A DNA stretch of 64,000 nucleotides, from positions 1 through 64,000 of the forward strand of contig NZ_BCVQ01000003.1 in NCBI RefSeq assembly GCF_001591825.1, given 5' to 3'. The position numbers and the translations under genes were made by a program. Positions 26,763-35,764 of this stretch are shown piece by piece (the first letter of the stretch is position 1; each line of letters begins with the position of its first letter). Below the pieces are notes generated by a model that had not been told where the DNA came from, did not search any database, and saw only the letters and a list, made by a program, of their open reading frames with translations. The DNA comes from Rossellomorea vietnamensis NBRC 101237. Lineage in GTDB: Bacteria; Bacillota; Bacilli; Bacillales; Bacillaceae_B.

Positions 26763-27928
26763 ATCTATCCAAACTGCGTCTCATCACGATTTTATTCATT
26801 CTGTTGGGAACCATTGTTGTGGGATATATAAAGGCCAACCAATTAAATGAAGTAGAATTGGTCTCCGGCCTCGGGATTGACCAGATAGATGGTCAATATG
26901 CCGTTACCCTGCAAATCTTCAACCCTTCTGCCAATCAGAAGAATTCGGTGGACCCGACAGGCGGATTCACCTACACCCAGAACGGCAAAACCATACCGGA
27001 AGCCATCGAAAAAATCAAAAAAGAAAGCTTGAAGGAACCAATACTCGATACCCTGCAAGTGGTCATCCTGGGCGAAAAGCTTGCGAAAGAAGAGGGCATG
27101 AATGAAACATTGGATTTTCTGGTCCGCAATCCCCGTGTACCGGCGAGCATTAACACCATCATTGTCAAAAATGATAGTCCCGAATCCTTTTTAACCTTGT
27201 TCACCCCCCAGGAGAAACTGACAGCCCTCTATACCAATACGATGCTGAGGAATTCAAAAGCCGTCTGGGGAAGTCTCGTGAATACATCATCGGAGCGCAT
27301 CATGAGTTATTTAACAGACCGTACATCGGATATCGTCGTACCGTATGTGGAAATTCATGGCGACCTCGCTAAAGGGATGACGAAGGAGAATATCGAAAAA
27401 TTCTCCCCTGCTTCCCATATTTCCCTCGAAGGGTTTGCGACGTTTAAAGGGGAGAAGCTGAATTCCTACTTGACCAACGAGGAAAGCAATACATTAGCGC
27501 TTATGAGAGGGGTTAACCAGGTTGTGAACATTTCCGCTCCATGCGGGGATTCACATGATGAATTCACGATCGATACCATCTCCACCTCTGCCTCCCTGAA
27601 AGCAGACACCGAACCAGTTTCTTTTCACTTAAAGGTGAAGATCAAAGGAAACCTTGATCAACTCGGGTGTGGGAAAGATCTGACAAAGCTTTCTTCCCAA
27701 AAAACACTGGAACCACAATTAGAAAAGAAGATCAAATCCGATATGGACGCAGTCATCAAGAAGTCTAAGGAAGACGGTACAGACGTCCTTGGACTGAAGG
27801 ATGCCCTATACCGGCAAGAGCCGAAGATGTGGAAAAAGAAGCGGAACGAGAAAGATTTTCTATCAACAGTGAATGTGGACACCAGCGTCAAAGTGGAATT
27901 CATTCGTTTCGGCCATATCAAACAATAA
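26759..27928 (+). CDS. Spore germination protein, Ger(x)C family, no lipobox cysteine
   Basis: A 389-residue GerAC-type protein. It starts with GTG 6-7 nt after AAAAGGAGAATG and overlaps the gerA stop (GTGA). Residues 5-25 are hydrophobic (LITILFILLGTIVVGYIKA), but the expected lipobox Cys of GerC lipoproteins is not there: the helix ends GYIKANQLNEVELV. It may stay as a signal-anchored protein instead of a lipoprotein, a real difference from operon 1. The family core (VSGLGIDQIDGQYAVTLQIFNP, ending VKVEFIRFGHIKQ) is intact. Confidence 0.88.
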   Translation: MNLSKLRLITILFILLGTIVVGYIKANQLNEVELVSGLGIDQIDGQYAVTLQIFNPSANQKNSVDPTGGFTYTQNGKTIPEAIEKIKKESLKEPILDTLQVVILGEKLAKEEGMNETLDFLVRNPRVPASINTIIVKNDSPESFLTLFTPQEKLTALYTNTMLRNSKAVWGSLVNTSSERIMSYLTDRTSDIVVPYVEIHGDLAKGMTKENIEKFSPASHISLEGFATFKGEKLNSYLTNEESNTLALMRGVNQVVNISAPCGDSHDEFTIDTISTSASLKADTEPVSFHLKVKIKGNLDQLGCGKDLTKLSSQKTLEPQLEKKIKSDMDAVIKKSKEDGTDVLGLKDALYRQEPKMWKKKRNEKDFLSTVNVDTSVKVEFIRFGHIKQ

Positions 27929-27949
27929 ACCAGAAGGAGGATGGAAGAC

Positions 27950-29047
27950 ATGAATAAGGTATCCATGTCCGCGCTTGAGTTATGTTCCATGATGCTTCTC
28001 TTCCTTACAGGGAGCACGATCGTAGTCGGTTTGAACTTTACTGCCCTGGAAGACAGCATCCTGGCGATTGCCATGGAAGTAGGATTTGGGATCATTTTAT
28101 TCTACTTCTATCTTCTTATCGCGAAGAAGAGCTCCTGGAAGGAATTCGTCCCCCTTTTGGAGATGGGGTTCGGTTCCGTCTTAGCCAGGATCCTGGCCGT
28201 CTTATTCAGTTTTTACTTCTTATACATAGCGGCAAGGGTCATGAATGACTTTGCCTTTTTCACGACCCAGATCCTTTATCCGGATGCCCCAAACTGGATT
28301 GCCTCCGTCCCGTTCTTACTCGTTGTCGGCTATAGCGCGATGCTCGGAATTGAAGCGATCTCCAGAAGCGCTGTCATCATGACCTTCTTTTTTCTATTGA
28401 TCCTGGTCGTATTATGGCTCCTCGGTTTCTTTTCGGAAGAATTCCAGGCAAGGTACCTCCTGCCACTCTTCTCACATGGATGGAAACAACTAGGAAAGAT
28501 GATCTTTCCTACAGGTCTGACTTTCCCTTACGGAGAACTCGTTGTATTCCTTGTGTTTCTACCATACGTTGCTCATAAAGAGAAAGTACAGAAAGTCGTG
28601 TGGATTCCCATCGTCATTGCAGGCATGATCATCATGATCACCATGGAACTGATCATAGGGATCCTTCATGCCCCTTTCGCCAACACCTACTATTTCCCTT
28701 TTGTGAAAGCGATGGAATTGATCTCCTATTTAGGAATCATCCAGAATATGGAAATCTTCACGTATCTTCTTTTGATCGGTGGAGGATTCATTAAAGTATC
28801 GGTATTCATCTACGCTGCACGGGTCGTCCTCACCCAACTGTTCAAGAGGAAGCAAAAGAATTGGCATGTCTTCATTTTAATGGGAGTCGTGTACCTCCTC
28901 TCCCTACACCGTAGCGGCAACATCGCAGAGCATTTATATGTGGGACTGAAGCTCGTCCCCTACTATCTCCATATTCCGCTTCAATTCGTCATCCCCTTGT
29001 TATTGGGCATCGTGGTGTTTTGGAAGACGAGAAAACGAGCTTCATAA
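27950..29047 (+). CDS. Spore germination permease, GerB family (ger operon 2)
   Basis: A 365-residue GerAB-type permease with about ten membrane helices in the spore inner membrane. It begins MNKVSMSALELCSMMLLFLTGSTIVVG, the usual position of the first unwound transporter helix. The ATG at 27950 is 9 nt after AAGGAGG; an ATG at 27941 overlaps the RBS. Last gene of operon 2, in the order A-C-B as in operon 1. A class B hairpin with T-run ends the operon. Confidence 0.9.
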   Translation: MNKVSMSALELCSMMLLFLTGSTIVVGLNFTALEDSILAIAMEVGFGIILFYFYLLIAKKSSWKEFVPLLEMGFGSVLARILAVLFSFYFLYIAARVMNDFAFFTTQILYPDAPNWIASVPFLLVVGYSAMLGIEAISRSAVIMTFFFLLILVVLWLLGFFSEEFQARYLLPLFSHGWKQLGKMIFPTGLTFPYGELVVFLVFLPYVAHKEKVQKVVWIPIVIAGMIIMITMELIIGILHAPFANTYYFPFVKAMELISYLGIIQNMEIFTYLLLIGGGFIKVSVFIYAARVVLTQLFKRKQKNWHVFILMGVVYLLSLHRSGNIAEHLYVGLKLVPYYLHIPLQFVIPLLLGIVVFWKTRKRAS

Positions 29048-29059
29048 AAGAGACAGCTA

Positions 29060-29115
29060 AGGGGACAGGTACCGTGGTCTTAATTGAACCAAGGTACCTG
29101 TCCCCTAATTTTTTT
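29060..29115 (+). terminator. Class B repeat acting as terminator of ger operon 2
   Basis: Perfect 14-bp arms AGGGGACAGGTACC (29060-29073) and GGTACCTGTCCCCT (29093-29106), then AATTTTTTT. It starts 13 bp past the gerB stop. Confidence 0.92.
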
Positions 29116-29178
29116 CGTTTTATTGGCGAAATCCCGAGATCTCCAATTTCATTGTTTGCACACGCATCCGGAACAAGC

Positions 29179-29730
29179 CTACTTTCTCTCCGGAGCCCCA
29201 GGAGGATTGTAAAACGGCGGGACTCTGAGCCATCCCCTTGAGATCATCAAGTTTTTCAACGGAGCAGCGAATTTCATCAAGTTGATTTGAATAGAAAAGA
29301 ACATCAGCCCGACATCGGTACGGACGGTCTTTGACATGGCCTGGGCGCAATAGGTGATGGATGCTGCCACCTTGGCTGAGATGAGGTTCGCAATCTCGTC
29401 ATCGGACAGCCTGACCCCTTCCGGCACGGCGCTTTGTTCTGATAACGGCTTTCGCGGGTTGACCAGGGGCAATGGGACCCCTTCCTTTAGTAGGAGTTTC
29501 TCAATTTTTTTCGTATCCAGCTTGCTTCCTTCCAATGCGCTCTCTAGCACATGTTTCAAATCCTTGTCCGTCGTGGTGTTCAGTCCCACCTGATAAAGGG
29601 CATGGGCTTCGTGAAATGCCGTGAACGCGGTCCAAAGATCCATCACCTCTCCGACATGGAGCGGAGGCTTGGGTGCTTCATCTGTGAAGTTCTTCATAAT
29701 GGCTGAGATCGCTTCAAATACGTGGGTCAT
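29179..29730 (-). CDS. DUF3231-family protein
   Basis: A 183-residue single-domain DUF3231 protein, predicted to be a four-helix bundle of ferritin- or spore-coat-like type. LHVGEVMDLWTAFTAFHEAHALYQVGLNTTTDKDLKHVLESAL near 23-66 is characteristic, and LLLKEGVPLPLVNPRKP near 79-95 is a second family mark. Function unknown; such genes are common in spore formers, and this one follows a ger operon. RBS AGGAGG. Confidence 0.8.
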   Translation of the reverse strand: MTHVFEAISAIMKNFTDEAPKPPLHVGEVMDLWTAFTAFHEAHALYQVGLNTTTDKDLKHVLESALEGSKLDTKKIEKLLLKEGVPLPLVNPRKPLSEQSAVPEGVRLSDDEIANLISAKVAASITYCAQAMSKTVRTDVGLMFFSIQINLMKFAAPLKNLMISRGWLRVPPFYNPPGAPERK

Positions 29731-29788
29731 TCTTCTACCTCCTGATTACTTGTCGCTACTATTATTCCTTATTTTGCATCTGGCATGC

Positions 29789-29840
29789 AGAAAAAGGGAA
29801 AGGCACTCTGGACCCGATTGGTCCAGAGTGCCTTTCCCTT
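29789..29840 (-). terminator. 20-bp perfect hairpin, terminator of the MFS-TetR operon
   Basis: Arms of 20 bp (29794-29813 and 29821-29840) are perfect inverted repeats with a 7-nt loop; on the minus strand a T-run (TTTTT) follows. It lies about 125 bp beyond the TetR stop, so the class D repeat in between is part of the 3' UTR. Confidence 0.85.
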
Positions 29841-29865
29841 TGCATTTTGTATAGGGAATGATGTA

Positions 29866-29956
29866 TTTATCAGCGGAATATTGGATATATCAGCGAAATC
29901 CTGATTTTAACAGCGAAATTTTTAATATATCAGCGAAATACCAATTTTATCAGCAA
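29866..29956. repeat. Class D element: five units at exact 20-bp intervals
   Basis: CAGCG(G/A)AAT units start at 29871, 29891, 29911, 29931 and 29951, exactly 20 bp apart. Spacers alternate between an ATATAT end and a TTTTA(A/T) end, so there is also a 40-bp period. It fills the gap between the TetR stop (29964) and the terminator. Confidence 0.9.
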
Positions 29957-29963
29957 TCTTCCT

Positions 29964-30584
29964 CTACTCTCCAACACCCAATCCCCACTTCAAATATCCC
30001 ATCAATAACTCCGTCTGTTCCTTCAACTGAATCGTCTCGGAATCAAGGATGGCATGATCCACCGCCATCCCATCGATATGTGAGATGATGCTCTTGGCAA
30101 TCACTTCAGGATCAAATCGGGGAGAGAATTCCCCTGCCTTGACGCCTTCTTCGATGATGTTGACGGTCATTTGGTAGGCCTGTAGGAACCGTTTCCTCGC
30201 GTGTTCCTTCCTGCTTTCGTCATTACGTCCCGTGATGAAATATTCAAGCTTGGAAGGGGCCAGGGCGTCCATGTCATTGGTTGCCTCCTTGCTTTCCCCG
30301 AGGAAGCTCATGAGCAGGACATCCCAGTAGGATCCCTGTTGTTTCAGCATGGCCTGGATACTTCCCTCAATGACCTCCTCCTGCTCTCCGGCGATCAAGG
30401 CTTCGAAGAGATCCTCTTTATTTTCAAAGTACTGATACAAGCCTCCCCTGCTTACACCGGCCCGTTCCATGACGTGCTTCATAGTGGTGTTTTCATAACC
30501 GTGCTCGCAGAAGACTTCCCTGGCGGCTTTCAATAAGTTAGAGCGGCGTTGCTCCTTGTGCTCCTGACTGACTTTCGGTGACAT
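29964..30584 (-). CDS. TetR/AcrR-family repressor
   Basis: 206 residues: an N-terminal TetR HTH (LLKAAREVFCEHGYENTTMKHVMERAGVSRGGLYQYFENKEDLF, about 17-60) and a helical ligand-binding domain. It overlaps the end of an MFS exporter gene by 47 bp on the same strand, so the pump and its repressor form one operon, MFS first. It likely represses that operon through the dyads at 31829-31874 and is released by the pump's substrate. Confidence 0.9.
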   Translation of the reverse strand: MSPKVSQEHKEQRRSNLLKAAREVFCEHGYENTTMKHVMERAGVSRGGLYQYFENKEDLFEALIAGEQEEVIEGSIQAMLKQQGSYWDVLLMSFLGESKEATNDMDALAPSKLEYFITGRNDESRKEHARKRFLQAYQMTVNIIEEGVKAGEFSPRFDPEVIAKSIISHIDGMAVDHAILDSETIQLKEQTELLMGYLKWGLGVGE

Positions 30585-31803
30585 CTGGCTCCTCCTCTAC
30601 TTTATGTTTTACTGCAATGGATACGAAGAATAATACGATCAATAATGAACCGGTGATGATGAAAGACGGGATGATCCCGATCACGGTGGCAAGGGCTCCC
30701 CCTGCGAGCGGTCCGATGATCGTGGCTGTCGTCGTGGTGCTGTTGACGACCCCGAATACCCTTCCCGTCATATGAACCGGCGTCTTCTCCTGGGTCGCTG
30801 CCTGGAACGGGATGAAGACGAGGCCGGCAGATGCCCCTGCCATCAAGCCCAAAGCAGGAACCCACAGCATCGACAGGCTGAGGTCATAATGCGTCAGGAC
30901 TCCCATCAGACCAAACCCCAACCCGATTCCGAATACCCCGATACACATATAGACGAATGCGTTATAATCGGTCTTTTTCGACAGATAAATCCCTGTGATC
31001 AGCATTCCGACACCCGCACTTGCCACCAGATACCCCAGGAGATTCGGTGAAACATCTGTCAACTGTCGGAGCAGGACAATGAATTGAGAGTCCGATAATT
31101 GAAGGATCAGTAAGCTGACCCCAAGTAAAAACAATCCATATAATAAGAAACGGCTTTTCTTAATGAACGAGAATCCGACTTTGATTTCCTCTTTGAAGGA
31201 AGGTCCGTCCCTCTTCTCCTCTTCCACTTTCACTTCTTTCACCGCTTTCGGCAAAAGAAAGATGAAGATCGCTGACAGGAAAAAGGTGGCGGAGTCCAGA
31301 TAGAAGACGTTGTACGTTCCGATCAGGGACACGAGGATCCCGCTTACGAGCGGCCCGATGACCTTCGTGCCTGAGTCGATGGTGGATGAAAGCGACATGG
31401 CCCCCTTGATGTTCTCATCTGCCACAAGCTCCTTCAGCTTCCCATTCTTTGCCGGAATGAACACGGAGGAGAAGATCCCCGTCAGGAACAAACAGCCGTA
31501 CACCATCCACACATTCGTCGCAAGCGTCAGGAGCAGAATCAGCACACCCCTCACCACATCGGAAAACACCATCAGCGTCTTCCTCTCCATCCGGTCCGCG
31601 ATCGTTCCCGTGATCGGTCCGAATAAAGCCATCGGCAGCGCCAGGCTCAAGATGATTAACGACATCTGCATCGGTGTTGCTTCCCATTTTAACCCAACCA
31701 GCGTAATGATCGCCACAATACTCAACCAATCCCCAAGTCCCGAAATCGCCTGCGCCGTCATCAACGTGATGAACCCCTTATTTTTCCGCAAAGAAGATCC
31801 CAT
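30538..31803 (-). CDS. MFS transporter (drug efflux-like)
   Basis: A 421-residue, 12-helix major facilitator of the MefA/enterobactin-exporter-like type. FITLMTAQAISGLGDWLSIVAI opens helix 1, and GTIADRMERKTLMVFSDVVRG is the loop 2-3 motif A. VSLIG at mid-chain and GASAGLVFIPFQAATQEKTP in the second half follow the family layout. The start at 31803 (MGSSLRKNKG) has AAGGGGCGATGGGAA; the frame is open to 31974 but those codons cover the operators. Its codons 198-202 include a class C core sequence (31201-31213). The next gene is its TetR repressor. Confidence 0.87.
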   Translation of the reverse strand: MGSSLRKNKGFITLMTAQAISGLGDWLSIVAIITLVGLKWEATPMQMSLIILSLALPMALFGPITGTIADRMERKTLMVFSDVVRGVLILLLTLATNVWMVYGCLFLTGIFSSVFIPAKNGKLKELVADENIKGAMSLSSTIDSGTKVIGPLVSGILVSLIGTYNVFYLDSATFFLSAIFIFLLPKAVKEVKVEEEKRDGPSFKEEIKVGFSFIKKSRFLLYGLFLLGVSLLILQLSDSQFIVLLRQLTDVSPNLLGYLVASAGVGMLITGIYLSKKTDYNAFVYMCIGVFGIGLGFGLMGVLTHYDLSLSMLWVPALGLMAGASAGLVFIPFQAATQEKTPVHMTGRVFGVVNSTTTTATIIGPLAGGALATVIGIIPSFIITGSLLIVLFFVSIAVKHKVEEEPDVTESQSGAQGATPL

Positions 31804-31828
31804 TTCCCATCGCCCCTTTATTAAAAAT

Positions 31829-31874
31829 GACATTATTGTCGTTTTATTAATCTTAGTATATCGACACGAGTGTC
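31829..31874 (-). promoter_or_regulatory. Candidate TetR operators upstream of the MFS operon
   Basis: Two dyads share GACA/TGTC arms: GACATTATTGTC (31829-31840) and GACACGAGTGTC (31863-31874, arms GACAC/GTGTC perfect). They lie 26-71 bp upstream of the MFS start and could flank its -10/-35 region. Confidence 0.5.
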
Positions 31875-31970
31875 TTTTTGCAACCAGCTTTTTAAATTTA
31901 TTTAAAAATAGGTATACTTGCCTTATAAGAAAAGGGGGTCCGTATATGCATCGGTCTACATCAAATAGCC

Positions 31971-32432
31971 TCAATCCATCAGCAGTGATACATAATAATA
32001 CCCTGCATCCTGAAGCGCAGCCTTCATATCTATATAATTCGTCAATGCAAAATAAAGCCCAATACCTCCCAAACAGGCAATAATGATCCCAGCTGACCTA
32101 GGAACATGCTTTGTTTTTTTATAAAAAATCATGGTCGTGATGCAGACAATGACAACATATACAGCCGATATGATCATGGTAAATCGGTGACCTGCAGCTT
32201 CGTTTACCGCTTTCCGAAAACTTTCCAGTGTTTCTTCGTTTTCACTATTTTCCTGAAACGTCTTCTTACGTTTCTCATGCCCGATTTCCCAATATAGCGT
32301 ACGACTTTCCATGCTCATTTGATAATGAAAACCGCCCGCACTTCCTTCCTGTATCATCTCGGATGTTTCGGCATTGATCTGTAGTGGAAAAAGTATGAGC
32401 AAGAATAGTACTATCATTGCTTTTTTGAACAT
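31971..32432 (-). CDS. Hypothetical exported membrane protein
   Basis: 153 residues, not recognised. A signal sequence (MFKKAMIVLFLLILFPLQINAE, with possible cleavage near 20) is followed by an extracytoplasmic, Glu-rich segment of about 60 residues. Two further membrane helices come at about 84-106 and 116-135. The ATG at 32432 has AGAGAGGG; the frame is open to 32483. It is divergent from ahpC; the ahpC promoter lies in the 137-bp gap. Confidence 0.6.
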   Translation of the reverse strand: MFKKAMIVLFLLILFPLQINAETSEMIQEGSAGGFHYQMSMESRTLYWEIGHEKRKKTFQENSENEETLESFRKAVNEAAGHRFTMIISAVYVVIVCITTMIFYKKTKHVPRSAGIIIACLGGIGLYFALTNYIDMKAALQDAGYYYVSLLMD

Positions 32433-32466
32433 AAAATCCCTCTCTTCTAAAACAGAATCTTTTCCC

Positions 32467-32520
32467 TTGACAAAAAAACGCATTTATATAATAATAAATA
32501 TCGAATTAGAATTATTACAA
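32467..32520 (+). promoter_or_regulatory. ahpC promoter with PerR-like box
   Basis: TTGACA (32467-32472), 17 bp, AATAAT (32490-32495). Just downstream TTAGAATTATTACAA (32506-32520) matches the PerR consensus at 12 of 14 fixed positions, the same score as the two katG boxes. This fits coordinated peroxide control of ahpCF and katG. Confidence 0.65.
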
Positions 32521-32569
32521 TCTGTTAATGATTCTCAATCACATACCACTACTAGGAGGAATTTACACT

Positions 32570-33133
32570 ATGTCATTAATCGGTTCACAAGTCGTACCAT
32601 TTAAAGCAGAAGCATTCAAAGATGGTGAGTTCATCACTGTTACAGACGAAAGCCTGAAAGGTCAATGGAGCATTTTCTGCTTCTACCCTGCGGACTTCAC
32701 ATTTGTATGCCCGACAGAGCTTGAAGACCTTCAAAATAACTATGAAACTCTTAAAGAGCTTGGCGTAGAAGTGTACTCAGTTTCTACAGACACTCACTTT
32801 ACACATAAAGGCTGGCACGACAGCTCAGAAAAAATCGGTAAAATCAAATACGCAATGATCGGTGATCCGTCACAACGCATCACTCGCGGATTCGATGTAT
32901 TAAATGAAGAAGATGGTCTTGCTGACCGCGGAACATTCATCATCGACCCGGATGGCGTGATCCAAGCAGTTGAAATCAACGCTGGCGGAATCGGCCGTGA
33001 CGCAGACATCTTAGTAAGCAAAATCAAGGCTGCACAATATGTGCGCAACAACCCAGGCGAAGTTTGCCCGGCTAAATGGCAGGAAGGTTCTGAAACACTT
33101 AAGCCAAGCCTTGACCTAGTTGGTAAATTATAA
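32570..33133 (+). CDS. ahpC: Alkyl hydroperoxide reductase peroxiredoxin subunit
   Basis: A 187-residue typical 2-Cys peroxiredoxin that reduces hydrogen peroxide and organic hydroperoxides. The peroxidatic Cys is C47 in DFTFVCPTE; the resolving Cys is C166 in GEVCPAKW near the C-terminus. It is recharged by AhpF, encoded 12 bp downstream. ATG at 32570, 8 nt after AGGAGGA. The promoter has a PerR-like box. Codon use suggests high expression. Confidence 0.97.
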   Translation: MSLIGSQVVPFKAEAFKDGEFITVTDESLKGQWSIFCFYPADFTFVCPTELEDLQNNYETLKELGVEVYSVSTDTHFTHKGWHDSSEKIGKIKYAMIGDPSQRITRGFDVLNEEDGLADRGTFIIDPDGVIQAVEINAGGIGRDADILVSKIKAAQYVRNNPGEVCPAKWQEGSETLKPSLDLVGKL

Positions 33134-33145
33134 GGAGTGCTAAAC

Positions 33146-34672
33146 ATGCTCGAAGCAGATATTAAAGCACAATTAGAACAATACCTGCAAATGATGGAAG
33201 GCGACATCGTCCTGAAAGTCAGTGCAGGTGACGATGACACGTCGAAGGAGATGCTTGCTCTTGTAGAGGAGCTCTCTTCCATGTCATCCCGCATCTCAGT
33301 GGAAAAAGCAGAACTGACAAGAACACCTAGCTTCAGCGTGAATCGTCCTGGTGAGGAGACCGGTATTACTTTTGCCGGGATCCCTCTTGGACATGAATTC
33401 ACTTCCCTGGTTCTTGCCCTCCTTCAAGTGAGCGGCAGAGCGCCAAAAGTGGATCAAAGCGTCATTGACCAGATCAAGAGCGTCAAAGGTGAACACCACT
33501 TCGAGACGTATGTCAGCCTTAGCTGTCACAACTGTCCTGATGTGGTACAGGCACTGAACATCATGAGTGTCCTGAATCCGAACATCACGCACACGATGAT
33601 CGATGGAGCTGCATTTAAGGAAGAAGTGGAACGCAAGAACGTCATGGCTGTTCCTGCTGTCTACCTGAATGCGGAATTCTTCAACGGCGGACGTACGACG
33701 TTGGAAGAAATCCTTTCTAAAATCGTGGAAGGTCCCGGTGCGGATGAGCTATCGAATAAAGATCCGTATGACGTTCTTGTCGTCGGTGGCGGACCTGCGG
33801 GATCCAGTGCGGCGATTTATGCGGCACGTAAAGGAATCCGTACAGGAATCGTTGCTGAACGCTTCGGCGGTCAGGTCCTTGACACGATGAGCATCGAGAA
33901 CTTCATCAGCGTGAAGCAGACGGAAGGTCCAAAACTTGTGGCAAGTCTTGAAGAGCACGTGAAGGATTATGGCATCGATGTCATGAACCTTCAGCGCGCA
34001 AAACGCCTCGAGAAGAAAGATCTTGTGGAGCTTGAGCTTGAAAACGGCGCAGTCCTGAAGAGTAAGAGTCTGATCATCTCGACAGGTGCACGCTGGCGCA
34101 ACATCAATGTCCCGGGTGAAGAGAAGTTCAAGAACAAAGGAGTGGCATACTGCCCTCACTGTGACGGACCTCTATTTGAAGGGAAAGATGTCGCTGTCAT
34201 CGGCGGAGGAAACTCCGGTATCGAAGCAGCCATCGACCTTGCAGGAATCGTCAAGCACGTCACGGTCCTTGAGTTCAACTCAGAACTGAAAGCTGACGAC
34301 GTGTTACAGAAACGCCTGTTCAGCCTGCCGAACGTGACCGTGATCACGAACGCACAAACGCAGGAGATCACGGGTACAGATAAGGTGAACGGTATCACTT
34401 ACAAGGACCGTGAAACTCTTGAAGAGAAGCACGTCGAACTGCAAGGTGTATTTGTCCAAATCGGTCTTGTTCCAAACACAGACTGGCTCGGCGACCTTGT
34501 AGAACGTACAAAATTCGGTGAAATCATCGTGGACAAACACGGTGCCACCAACGTCCCTGGCGTATTCGCTGCAGGAGACTGCACAGACAGCGCCTACAAC
34601 CAAATCATCATCTCCATGGGATCAGGAGCAACCGCTGCACTTGGCGCATTTGACTATATGATTCGGAACTAG
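33146..34672 (+). CDS. ahpF: Alkyl hydroperoxide reductase flavoprotein subunit
   Basis: A 508-residue FAD/NADH disulfide reductase that recharges AhpC. The N-terminal tandem thioredoxin-like domain has C127-H-N-C130. The [13 protein letters not shown] motif lies near 214-223, the redox CPHC at 336-339, and the NAD-binding [10 protein letters not shown] near 355. It lies 12 bp after ahpC with RBS AAGGAG. The GTG at 33137 overlaps the RBS and is rejected as start. Ends 8 bp before a class C hairpin that looks like its terminator. Confidence 0.97.
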   Translation: MLEADIKAQLEQYLQMMEGDIVLKVSAGDDDTSKEMLALVEELSSMSSRISVEKAELTRTPSFSVNRPGEETGITFAGIPLGHEFTSLVLALLQVSGRAPKVDQSVIDQIKSVKGEHHFETYVSLSCHNCPDVVQALNIMSVLNPNITHTMIDGAAFKEEVERKNVMAVPAVYLNAEFFNGGRTTLEEILSKIVEGPGADELSNKDPYDVLVVGGGPAGSSAAIYAARKGIRTGIVAERFGGQVLDTMSIENFISVKQTEGPKLVASLEEHVKDYGIDVMNLQRAKRLEKKDLVELELENGAVLKSKSLIISTGARWRNINVPGEEKFKNKGVAYCPHCDGPLFEGKDVAVIGGGNSGIEAAIDLAGIVKHVTVLEFNSELKADDVLQKRLFSLPNVTVITNAQTQEITGTDKVNGITYKDRETLEEKHVELQGVFVQIGLVPNTDWLGDLVERTKFGEIIVDKHGATNVPGVFAAGDCTDSAYNQIIISMGSGATAALGAFDYMIRN

Positions 34673-34680
34673 AGAGATTG

Positions 34681-34763
34681 AGAGGTTCGCCCCTTTTTGA
34701 GGGACGGACCTCTTTTTGTCTTGAGGGGAGATTCTTTTGGACGGGTTTGGAGGTCCGTCCCTC
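34681..34763. repeat. Class C GGGACGGACCTC element at ahpF 3' end
   Basis: GAGGGACGGACCTC at 34699-34712 and its inverse GAGGTCCGTCCCTC at 34750-34763. In addition AGAGGTTCGCCCC (34681-34693) pairs with GGGACGGACCTCT (34701-34713), followed by TTTTT, giving a working terminator for ahpF. The right unit ends 3 bp from the stop of the convergent phosphatase gene. Confidence 0.85.
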
Positions 34764-34765
34764 TC

Positions 34766-35623
34766 CTAGGACCCTCCCCCGAAGTCCATGACGATGCCGG
34801 CTTTGTCGTCGCTTTTCTTGAATCTTGGATAGGTGATGCATTCGGGGTCTGATTCTTCGAGGTCGATCAGGTCGGCAGCATATTTCTCGATTCCTTTTTC
34901 AAGGATACTGCACGCTGTGTATTCCCAATACGGCTCTCCTTCTGGAATCGATTCAGCCGGGGGGAATAATCCATCGGTCAAGAGGATCAAATGGGTCAGT
35001 CCGACCTTATTGATCTTCCCGTATTCAAAGTACTTGACCGCTTCCGGCTCCCCGTTCAGGACTCCATATCCCCCTTCCCCATTGCTCAGCTGCCTGTTTG
35101 CAATCAGCTGTTCTTTCACGTGGGGCATGATTTCATCCTTCGTCCTGAATCCTCTCCGGATGCACTCCCTCCACATTTCAATCGCCGTTTCTTCCAGATG
35201 TTCTACCTGCAGCCTCGTCAAGGGACGGACCTCCCCACTTTCATAGACGGCGAGGATCATGCAATCCCCGGTCTGGATGAACTCAATCCCGCTAACCCCA
35301 ACGCGGACAGCTGCAAGGGCCGTCCCCCACAGCTGTTCCTTCCGATTGCCGTCAACTTGATAGTCTGTCATTTTCATATGTAAACGTTCATTGATTCTGG
35401 TCAGTGCTTCATAGAGTGACTGATCCTCCGACTCCATGGATTCAAGCCCATCCTTCACCGTATGGGAGGCGATATAGCCTCCTGTCAGATGTTCTTTTGA
35501 GGTGAAAGGGACCAGGGACGATACCCCGTCCGCGACACCGAATAGGGACTGTCCCTCATTGAAGATCAATGCATCTTCGTTTAGAGGTCCGTCCCCCTTG
35601 ATGGTGATGTGGTGCAGTTTCAT
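34766..35623 (-). CDS. PP2C-like serine/threonine phosphatase
   Basis: A 285-residue protein with PPM/PP2C-type motifs: NEDA near 15-18, GVADGVS near 29-35 (metal Asp), QTGDCMILAV near 116-125, LLTDGLF near 213-219 and SDDKAGIV near 270-277. The spread of metal-binding Asp is consistent with an active Mn/Mg phosphatase, but the sequence is far from PrpC or SpoIIE. It might dephosphorylate a regulator such as an STAS protein (one is at 39587), which is speculation. Two class C core motifs (35221-35233, 35585-35596) lie inside the coding sequence, in opposite orientations. Confidence 0.8.
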   Translation of the reverse strand: MKLHHITIKGDGPLNEDALIFNEGQSLFGVADGVSSLVPFTSKEHLTGGYIASHTVKDGLESMESEDQSLYEALTRINERLHMKMTDYQVDGNRKEQLWGTALAAVRVGVSGIEFIQTGDCMILAVYESGEVRPLTRLQVEHLEETAIEMWRECIRRGFRTKDEIMPHVKEQLIANRQLSNGEGGYGVLNGEPEAVKYFEYGKINKVGLTHLILLTDGLFPPAESIPEGEPYWEYTACSILEKGIEKYAADLIDLEESDPECITYPRFKKSDDKAGIVMDFGGGS

Positions 35624-35680
35624 GTGAACACTTCCTTACTAGAAATATACTTTGTTGTGAAAAGGGCTCTCAGGAGTCAC

Positions 35681-35752
35681 TTATCAGCGAAATTTTCAAT
35701 ATATCAGTGGAAAATTGATTTTATCAGCGGAATTCCGAATATATCAGCGATT
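35681..35752. repeat. Class D element: four units at exact 20-bp intervals
   Basis: CAGCG/CAGTG units start at 35685, 35705, 35725 and 35745, exactly 20 bp apart, with TATAT or TTTTAT before each. It lies between the phosphatase start and the stop of the next minus-strand gene. Confidence 0.88.
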
Positions 35753-35764
35753 CCTAGATTCGAC

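Noticed and set aside
29866-29956. 20-bp tandem units look like a short CRISPR-type array
   Set aside because: Repeat plus spacer is only 20 bp, spacers are low-complexity A/T, there are no cas genes, and the same units occur at other sites without unique spacers.
31945-32083. A plus-strand ORF (MHRSTSNSL...) with a good RBS (AAAGGGGG) overlapping the 31971 gene
   Set aside because: It is antisense to the 3' half of a better-supported minus-strand gene, and its sequence has no family look. The RBS may be chance.
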